This document shows positions 6,517 to 11,392 of a stretch of 11,392 nucleotides of DNA, in pieces. A model generated the notes under the pieces. That model ran no database searches. It had not been told where the DNA came from and saw only the letters and a list, made by a program, of their open reading frames with translations. The stretch is from Eubacterium sp. UBA3782. Lineage in GTDB: Bacteria; Bacillota; Clostridia; Lachnospirales; Lachnospiraceae. How positions within the stretch are numbered: position 1 is the first letter of the stretch; every line of letters begins with the position of its first letter. The translations under genes were made by a program, and so were the position numbers. The DNA lies in assembly GCA_002368795.1 (NCBI GenBank), contig DFFG01000017.1, positions 1-11,392 on the forward strand. The letters are read 5' to 3'.

Positions 6517-8532
6517 ATGGACGTGTTTTACAATGTCGTAGCCTTGTTCGGCGGTCTGTCGCTGTTCCTTTACGGCATGCGCATAATGGGAGACAGCCTG
6601 AAAAGTTCTTCCGGCGGCGCAATGAAGGCATCTCTTGAAAAGGTAACGAATAATCCGGTCATCGGGTTTATTTTCGGTATGCTGGTCACCTGCATGATCC
6701 AGAGTTCGACCGCTACGATCGTTCTGACCGTTGGTCTGGTCGGCGCAGGTTTTCTGTCGTTCCGGCAGTCGGTCGGCATCGTCATGGGTGCCAATGTAGG
6801 TACAGCAATCACCGCGCAGATCATCCGGCTGATGGATGTCCAGGCCGGCGCCGGCAGCCTGCTGTATTTCTTCAAAGCAGACAACCTGGCTCCGATGGCC
6901 CTGATCGTCGGTATCATCCTAATCATGTTCGTCAAAGGCGATCATTCCAGCAATACCGGCACGATCTTTATGGGCTTTGGTATCCTGTTCGTTGGTCTGA
7001 TCAATATGAGCAGTGCCGTTGGTACCATGGGTGACGCACTGAGCGGTATGCTGACAGCCTTTGAGGATAATTACTTCCTTGGCTTCCTGTCTGGTGTACT
7101 GGTCACCGGCGTTATCCAGAGCTCGTCCGCGGTCATCGGTATTCTGCAGTCTGTGGCAAGCTCGGTGGGCGTAACCTTTGCCAGTGTCTTTGCTGTTATC
7201 ATCGGTGTCAACATCGGCGACTGCCTGACGACCTTTATCGTCAGCCGGATCGGCGCAAAGCCTTCACAGATCCGTACAGCGCTGGTGCACGTAATCTACA
7301 ATATTTTCGCAGCGATCCTGATCATCGTGGTCGTTTCCGTTGCCCGGATGACCGGCCTGCTTTCGGATGAATTCTGGACCATGCCCCTGAATTCCGGCGG
7401 TGTCGCCAACATCCACGGTGTTTTCCGTCTGGTTCCCGCCGTATGCCTCCTTCCGTTCTCCAATGTCTTTGCAAATCTCGCTGAGAAGATCGTAAAGGAT
7501 GAGCCGGTGGAAGAGGAGGATGCCGAGATCGAGGCAAATCTTCGCGAGCTGGATTACCATCTGGTTACCAACCCTGGCCTTGCACAACCTCAGGTCGCTC
7601 ACCTGATCAACCATATGGCCGACACGGCGCTGCACAATTACCAGGCTGCCGTGGATCAGATCTACCGCTACGAGGAAAAGCGGGACGCACGCATCTCCCA
7701 GAGAGAGGATCTTCTGGACCGTATGGCCGACGCCTGCAACCGGTATATCGTGGAGCTGTCCCATTACACCGTACGTGAATCGGATTCGGTCTACCAGCAG
7801 TTCCTGATCCAGGCGCTGACCAAATTTGAGCGGATCGGCGATCTTGCTGTCAACATCAACAAAAGCGTAAAGAGTCTGCGCAGCGAGGGCGGTGTCCTGT
7901 CCGAGGCTGCCATGGCTGAGCTGAACGTCTGCATGCAGGCCGTCAGCGATATCCTGAACCTGACTGCATCGGCATACAAATCCCTCAACATGGAGGATGC
8001 CCGCCGGGTAGAGCCCATGGAGGAAGTGATTGATGAGCTCACCGAAGCTCTGCGGCACAACCATATCGAGCGGATGACAGCGCATATCTGTGAGATCACC
8101 ACCGGTATCCATTACGAAAACATCGTATCCAACCTGGAAAGGATCTCCGACCAGTGCTCCGATCTGGCCGTATACGTCATCAGCCGCACAGATATTAGCG
8201 TGAGAGGAAACGAGCACCAGTATATCCACAACCTGCATCATTCCAACAATGCGGTCTATCTGGAGCAGTTCAAGGACTACTACGACAAGTACTTCGGCAT
8301 GATGTACTCCGCACTTCTGACCGTCGGAAACGAGGAAGAGGAGAAGGACGCTGCCGCAGCTGAGGCAGAAGAAACAGCTGACCAGCAGACCAGCACAGAA
8401 GATCTCCGCAAGCGCGCAGAAAAGAAAAAGCAGAAGGATAAGGAAAAAGCCAGAGAAAAGGCCAAAGAAAAAGAGAAGGAAAAGGAGAAGGAGAAAGAAA
8501 AAGAGCGGAAAAAGAAATCCGCAAAGAAATAG
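6517..8532 (+). CDS. Na/Pi cotransporter family protein with PhoU-like domain
   Basis: From ATG 6517 the protein has 671 residues. The start is set by GAGAGGAG just upstream; the frame is open back to 6472, but that extension has no ribosome site. The membrane part (about 1-325) holds two inverted Na_Pi_cotrans repeats with the signature QSSTAT at 62-67 and QSSSAV at 201-206, plus GANVGTAITAQ and GVNIGDCLTTF. These QSS motifs line the substrate and ion path in NptA/SLC34-type transporters. Residues about 345-560 are helical and PhoU-like (FERIGDLAVNI at 437-447, LERISDQCSDLAV at 540-552). The last 40 residues are almost entirely Lys and Glu, with some Arg. The predicted role is sodium-driven phosphate uptake, with the PhoU part possibly regulating transport. 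A candidate Pho box lies upstream. Confidence 0.93.
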   Translation: MDVFYNVVALFGGLSLFLYGMRIMGDSLKSSSGGAMKASLEKVTNNPVIGFIFGMLVTCMIQSSTATIVLTVGLVGAGFLSFRQSVGIVMGANVGTAITAQIIRLMDVQAGAGSLLYFFKADNLAPMALIVGIILIMFVKGDHSSNTGTIFMGFGILFVGLINMSSAVGTMGDALSGMLTAFEDNYFLGFLSGVLVTGVIQSSSAVIGILQSVASSVGVTFASVFAVIIGVNIGDCLTTFIVSRIGAKPSQIRTALVHVIYNIFAAILIIVVVSVARMTGLLSDEFWTMPLNSGGVANIHGVFRLVPAVCLLPFSNVFANLAEKIVKDEPVEEEDAEIEANLRELDYHLVTNPGLAQPQVAHLINHMADTALHNYQAAVDQIYRYEEKRDARISQREDLLDRMADACNRYIVELSHYTVRESDSVYQQFLIQALTKFERIGDLAVNINKSVKSLRSEGGVLSEAAMAELNVCMQAVSDILNLTASAYKSLNMEDARRVEPMEEVIDELTEALRHNHIERMTAHICEITTGIHYENIVSNLERISDQCSDLAVYVISRTDISVRGNEHQYIHNLHHSNNAVYLEQFKDYYDKYFGMMYSALLTVGNEEEEKDAAAAEAEETADQQTSTEDLRKRAEKKKQKDKEKAREKAKEKEKEKEKEKEKERKKKSAKK

Positions 8533-8576
8533 AACTCCTGCCTGATCCACTGATAACTGCAGCAACAATTCAAAAT

Positions 8577-8631
8577 AAAAATAGCATCCTGATCCATGGG
8601 AAATTCCCGAAGATCAAGGATGCTATTTTTT
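8577..8631. terminator. Bidirectional terminator between the cotransporter and the YARHG-transglutaminase gene
   Basis: Perfect 13-bp outer stem AAAAATAGCATCC (8577-8589) with GGATGCTATTTTT (8618-8630), extended by GATC/GATC (8591-8594, 8612-8615) and an inner GGG/CCC. The outer stem itself supplies a T run on either strand, so it can serve both convergent genes. Confidence 0.88.
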
Positions 8632-8637
8632 ATCTGT

Positions 8638-8763
8638 ATCTGATCAATTTATTTTTTGTCTGGATCTGGTCAATTCATCTACACCAGACTGCGGTCCACA
8701 TGCCTTGTGTTTTCATCTGGCGAATTCATTTCATGCTATGTGTTCGCATCTGACGAATTCATT
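8638..8763. repeat. Four degenerate 16-bp repeats between convergent genes
   Basis: Copies at 8638-8653, 8664-8679, 8715-8730 and 8748-8763 share ATCTG, two or three variable bases, then AATT(C/T)AT. The last two extend into a 33-bp tandem unit (8706-8738 and 8739-8771), both starting TGTGTT. Spacing between copies is 26, 51 and 33 bp. They lie entirely in the 3' region of both flanking genes; no function is known to me. Confidence 0.6.
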
Positions 8764-8772
8764 TATAAAAGG

Positions 8773-10485
8773 TTATGGCTTCCAGGCATAATCATTTTCT
8801 TTCTCAAATTCCAGGATCAGCTTGTAGTTATATTTTTCGTACTTATTGAATTTTGCCTTGGCATCGGCAGCTTCATCATATTTTGGCTTGTACCATTTAT
8901 ACCCGGAATAAAAGTTTTTGTACCATTTATTGGAATAGTTGAAGCCGCGGCGGGCATACATCTCCGCCCTTGCCAGCCTGCAAAGCTTATCGGCGTTGTA
9001 ATAACGGTTTTTCTTCAGCTTTTTCAGATCGGCATTTGTCAGGTAGCGGGTATTGCTGTCATCAAACACCTGTCCGTCCTCGACCAGGTCATCCACAACA
9101 AAGTTTTTCTGACAGTTTGTTCCCTGCATATAATACTTTCCATAGCTCTTCGGTGCTTTTGACGCGATAACAGGGATCTCATCCGCCGAATCACGGATAT
9201 GAACCGAATTTCCCATGGGAACAAACCATGAACCGTTATACAAGGTATATTTGAAATTATTCGCATACTTGAAATTATTAAGATAGGAAGTCGGCACCAT
9301 GAACAGATAGTGAGTAGTTTTTGCCATTGCAGCCGCATCGTTTGCAAGGCTTGCTCCTGCCTGATAAGAATACCAGCCATCCTTTTCCGGTTCAAAATCA
9401 TCCCAGGTGACATCGATCTCATACCACATGCCGCCGATCTTGACCATATTCCACATATGTCCAGAGGCATCATTTTTATCGCTTCCAGCATCTCCGGAGA
9501 CAACAATCGCCTTCAGGCCAGCCTGCTGCATGAGATAAGTAAATGCAAAGGAATACCCGGAGCATACCGGATCATGCGTGACAAGTGCACTGTACGCAGT
9601 CCGCGCATAAGTTGGCCCCTTGTTTAATGCATCATAATTATAACTGCATGTTTGAAGCAGCTTATCATGGATCTGCAGTGCGATATTTGCATCACTCTGT
9701 GACAGATCCAGTGAATTCATGAATTTGTTCACTGCCTTATTAAAGGCTGAAAATTCTTTCTGTGCATGCTTATAAGGCTCTTTAATCTGGAATTGTACAC
9801 GGTACATGTCATCCTTTTCTCTGACGTTGGAATAGTAATACCACACACCATCAAAAGACACATGCTGATAGGCAAAATAAAATTCCGGATGATCATAAAG
9901 CAAAGCAAATCTTGCATTTGTAAACTGGTCTTGAAATTCCTGGCTGGCCGGATGGGCAGATACATAAATAGGAGCTCCTTTTTCCGTGGAATCCGGATAA
10001 AGGTAGATCTGATAAAGCCCGTTATAGATCTTCTTTTCTTCCTTTGACAGCTTTGTGTAATAATAAAAATATTCTGCGTCATTTTTCAGAAGAGTAGGTC
10101 TGGACGCTCTGGCACGCATCTGTGCCGCGGTAGGCACCTCGATCTCACCTTCGATCGCCTCAGGAACCTCCTCTTCAGGCTTCATGAACTCATCGACGGG
10201 AAGACTATGCTCGATATAGCCGTCATCTCCAGAAGCCTCTGAGCTGACATCTTCAGCCGTATCCGTAACTGCAGTCTCACCGGTAAAAACATTGATCTCA
10301 GGAAAATCCTCTTCCTCAACCTCTTCATACAGCCATTCAGAGGTAGAACTTACAGCAGAGGCATCTTCCGACTCTTCAAACTCCGCGCCATATGCAGGAA
10401 AACTCATAGTGTTCGCAGAAAGCAGAAGAGTAAGGCAAAGCCCTATAGAAACTGCACTTGTCTTAAAATCAAATTTTCTATTCAA
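8773..10485 (-). CDS. Exported transglutaminase-like protein with C-terminal YARHG domain
   Basis: A 570-residue protein starting at TTG (10483-10485) with GGAGGT 5 bases upstream. Residues 1-34 are a signal peptide with cleavage likely after AYGA. Residues 36-118 are strongly acidic (Glu/Asp/Ser) and probably disordered. The pre-domain at about 130-250 parallels that of the 5215-6282 product. The transglutaminase core runs about 262-365, with PVCSGYS (Cys308), GHMWN (His343) and YEIDVTWDD (Asp358), an intact triad. Residues about 483-556 match the YARHG domain: LARAEMYARRGF at 503-514 and FYSGYKWYKPKYD at 525-537. YARHG domains are typical of extracellular parts of bacterial envelope proteins. 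Function is probably processing or cross-linking of envelope proteins; the substrate is unknown. GC content looks lower than in proA or the cotransporter gene. Confidence 0.88.
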   Translation of the reverse strand: MNRKFDFKTSAVSIGLCLTLLLSANTMSFPAYGAEFEESEDASAVSSTSEWLYEEVEEEDFPEINVFTGETAVTDTAEDVSSEASGDDGYIEHSLPVDEFMKPEEEVPEAIEGEIEVPTAAQMRARASRPTLLKNDAEYFYYYTKLSKEEKKIYNGLYQIYLYPDSTEKGAPIYVSAHPASQEFQDQFTNARFALLYDHPEFYFAYQHVSFDGVWYYYSNVREKDDMYRVQFQIKEPYKHAQKEFSAFNKAVNKFMNSLDLSQSDANIALQIHDKLLQTCSYNYDALNKGPTYARTAYSALVTHDPVCSGYSFAFTYLMQQAGLKAIVVSGDAGSDKNDASGHMWNMVKIGGMWYEIDVTWDDFEPEKDGWYSYQAGASLANDAAAMAKTTHYLFMVPTSYLNNFKYANNFKYTLYNGSWFVPMGNSVHIRDSADEIPVIASKAPKSYGKYYMQGTNCQKNFVVDDLVEDGQVFDDSNTRYLTNADLKKLKKNRYYNADKLCRLARAEMYARRGFNYSNKWYKNFYSGYKWYKPKYDEAADAKAKFNKYEKYNYKLILEFEKENDYAWKP

Positions 10486-10531
10486 GAGCCACCTCCATGA
10501 TCCAATCGGATTTTCATATATTCATGATTCA

Positions 10532-10560
10532 ATTTTACCAAAAACATACATATCTGTATA
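10532..10560 (-). promoter_or_regulatory. Promoter of the YARHG-transglutaminase gene
   Basis: On the minus strand, TATACA (10555-10560), 17-bp spacer, TAAAAT (10532-10537) preceded by TGG, giving an extended -10. It lies about 47 bp before the TTG start. Confidence 0.6.
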
Positions 10561-10704
10561 CCGCTTACTTAAAGGTGAATTATGATGTGTGATGCTTGAT
10601 ATGTTATGTTTTATATGTGATATCTAAGTTATCTACAGCATACGTATAGATAGTAATTTAAGCCAGGGAAATGAAATCGATTGACTCGCTATGAGAGAAT
10701 CGTG
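10561..10704. other. Low-GC intergenic stretch leading into the repeat array
   Basis: No gene recognised. From about 10683 onward the sequence already shows a weak match to the second half of the array unit (for example GACTCGC...GAGAATCGTG against the unit's GACTAAA...AAAATCTAC), so this is probably a decayed edge copy. The minus-strand reading frame that covers 10633-10899 is made of repeat translation plus unrelated tail and is not called as a gene. Confidence 0.4.
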
Positions 10705-11147
10705 ATTCAAGTCATTCTCTGCAAATAGATCGTTGAAATATGAATGACTAAATTTGATAAAATCTACATTCAAGTCACCCTCTACAGACCGACCGTCTAA
10801 ATTCGAGTGACTAATTTTGATGATGTCCGCATTCAAGTCACTCTCTACAGACCGACCGTCGAAATTCGAGTGACTAATTTTGATGATGTCCGCATTCAAG
10901 TCACCCTATACAGACCAACCGTCGAAATTTGAGTGACTAATTTTTGATGAAGTCCGCATTCAAGTCACCCTACACAGACCGACCGTCTAAATTCGAGTGA
11001 CTAATTTTTGATGAAGTCCGCATTCAAGTCACTCTCTACAGACCGACCGTCTAAATTCGAGTGACTAATTTTGATGAAATCTATATTAAAGTCACCCGCT
11101 AAAGACCGAACGTCAAAATTGGAGTGACTAAATTTGATAAAATCCAA
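10705..11147. repeat. 63/64-bp tandem repeat array, seven full units, each with a nested inverted repeat
   Basis: Units begin at 10705, 10768, 10831, 10894, 10958, 11022 and 11085 (lengths 63, 63, 63, 64, 64, 63, 63); a decayed eighth follows from 11148 to about 11196. Central units are nearly identical (the units at 10768 and 10831 differ at 2 of 63 positions), while edge units diverge. Each unit contains AGTCACTC (offset 6-13) and its reverse complement GAGTGACT (offset 38-45), enclosing a second small stem AGAC/GTCT around CGACC. There are no unique spacers, so it is not a CRISPR array. On the minus strand the unit equals 21 codons (motif ISHSNLDGRSVESDLNADI), but TAG codons at 10906-10908 and 10970-10972 and an extra T in two units break the frame. 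Confidence 0.9.
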
Positions 11148-11196
11148 AATCAAGTTTATTTTTTCTAAGCTAAAATTTGATTTGAACCAATCCAAA

Positions 11197-11239
11197 ATAG
11201 AATAGATAGGCATAATATAATTATGCCTATCTATTCTAT
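11197..11239. repeat. Perfect 20-bp inverted repeat with 3-base loop
   Basis: Left arm 11197-11216 and right arm 11220-11239 are exact reverse complements separated by ATA. Read on the minus strand it is followed by TTTTGG, so it could end the transcript of the gene that stops at 11309, although it is AT-rich and the T tail is short. It sits exactly between the repeat array and that gene, so an element-boundary role is also possible. Confidence 0.8.
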
Positions 11240-11308
11240 AAAAGTGGTTATTTTTATCTTCCTATATGCCGTCCGACACCATATTCATGCCGTACGGTGT
11301 TCTCGATT

Positions 11309-11392
11309 TTATTCCTCCCGCAGCTTTACCGCCTTTGCAGCGCTTCGGCGACGCTGGTCGCTCATGGCTGCGTAATGCTTCCGGGTCGTGTT
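11309..11392 (-). CDS. 3' end of an unidentified gene, possibly a tyrosine recombinase
   Basis: The last 27 codons of a frame entering from the right edge, ending in TAA at 11309-11311. The visible peptide begins NTTRKHYAAMSDQRRR and ends KLREE. The TT-x-x-(H)Y pattern followed by a basic helix is reminiscent of the C-terminal end of tyrosine recombinases, where the Tyr after TT is the nucleophile. Only this short tail is available, and one other minus-strand frame is also open here, so both frame and family are tentative. If correct, an integrated element lies to the right of the window and the palindrome and repeat array would be next to it. Confidence 0.35.
   Translation of the reverse strand, partial: NTTRKHYAAMSDQRRRSAAKAVKLREE

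Noticed and set aside
8280..8597. Minus-strand reading frames rich in Phe and Ser over the end of the cotransporter gene
   Set aside because: They are the complement of the AAG/GAA codons of the Lys/Glu tail and show no independent coding signal.
8656..9162. Plus-strand hydrophobic 168-codon frame over the 3' end of the YARHG-transglutaminase gene
   Set aside because: It is antisense to the YARHG and adjacent coding region and has no ribosome site; its hydrophobicity comes from complementing Lys/Tyr/Asn codons.
10633..10899. Minus-strand 88-codon reading frame across the repeat array, and a 70-codon one at 11001-11213
   Set aside because: Both are translations of the 63-bp repeat; the frame is interrupted by TAG codons and a T-run length change, neither has a convincing ribosome site, and the unit length alone explains the open frame.
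10705..11147. CRISPR array
   Set aside because: Units are similar over their whole 63 bp, with no unique spacers, and no cas genes are in the window.

Overview
The window looks like a chromosomal segment of a gut-type Clostridia, most likely Lachnospiraceae. This is inferred from the lspA-pseudouridine synthase pair, a cytidylate-kinase-like protein, a secreted protein with a double-psi-barrel-like C-terminal domain of a kind I associate with that family, strong AAGGAGG-type ribosome sites and frequent TTG/GTG starts. No tRNA, rRNA or CRISPR array was found.

Layout, left to right. Bases 1-161 are the 3' end of lspA (signal peptidase II), followed by an RluA/RluD-family pseudouridine synthase (223-1140) and its hairpin terminator. 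A cytidylate kinase-like protein (1474-2121) has its own extended -10 promoter and terminator. A secreted Ser/Ala/Glu-rich protein with a 3D/RlpA-like C-terminal domain (2462-3463) has its own promoter and terminator. proA (3769-5052, glutamate-5-semialdehyde dehydrogenase) stands alone, without proB, behind a good promoter. It converges on a minus-strand exported transglutaminase-like protein (5215-6282) across a shared bidirectional terminator. Divergent from that is a Na/Pi cotransporter with a PhoU-like cytoplasmic domain and a Lys/Glu tail (6517-8532). The divergent intergenic region carries two TTCACAA boxes at an 11-bp period, a plausible PhoP site. A second minus-strand exported transglutaminase-like protein, fused to a YARHG domain (8773-10485), converges on the cotransporter across another bidirectional terminator and a small cluster of degenerate repeats.

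From 10486 to about 11240 there is no convincing gene. The main content is a 63/64-bp tandem repeat array (seven full units, decayed edges). Each unit can fold into a nested hairpin, and on the minus strand the unit length also equals a 21-codon repeat whose frame is broken by stops and by T-run length differences. Next comes a perfect 20-bp inverted repeat (11197-11239), then the last 27 codons of a minus-strand gene running off the window, whose sequence weakly suggests a tyrosine recombinase.

The genes are mostly independent single-gene transcription units (envelope/export, proline synthesis, phosphate uptake). The parts most worth a second look are the hairpin repeat array with its boundary palindrome, the candidate Pho box, and the pair of secreted transglutaminase-like paralogues flanking the phosphate transporter.
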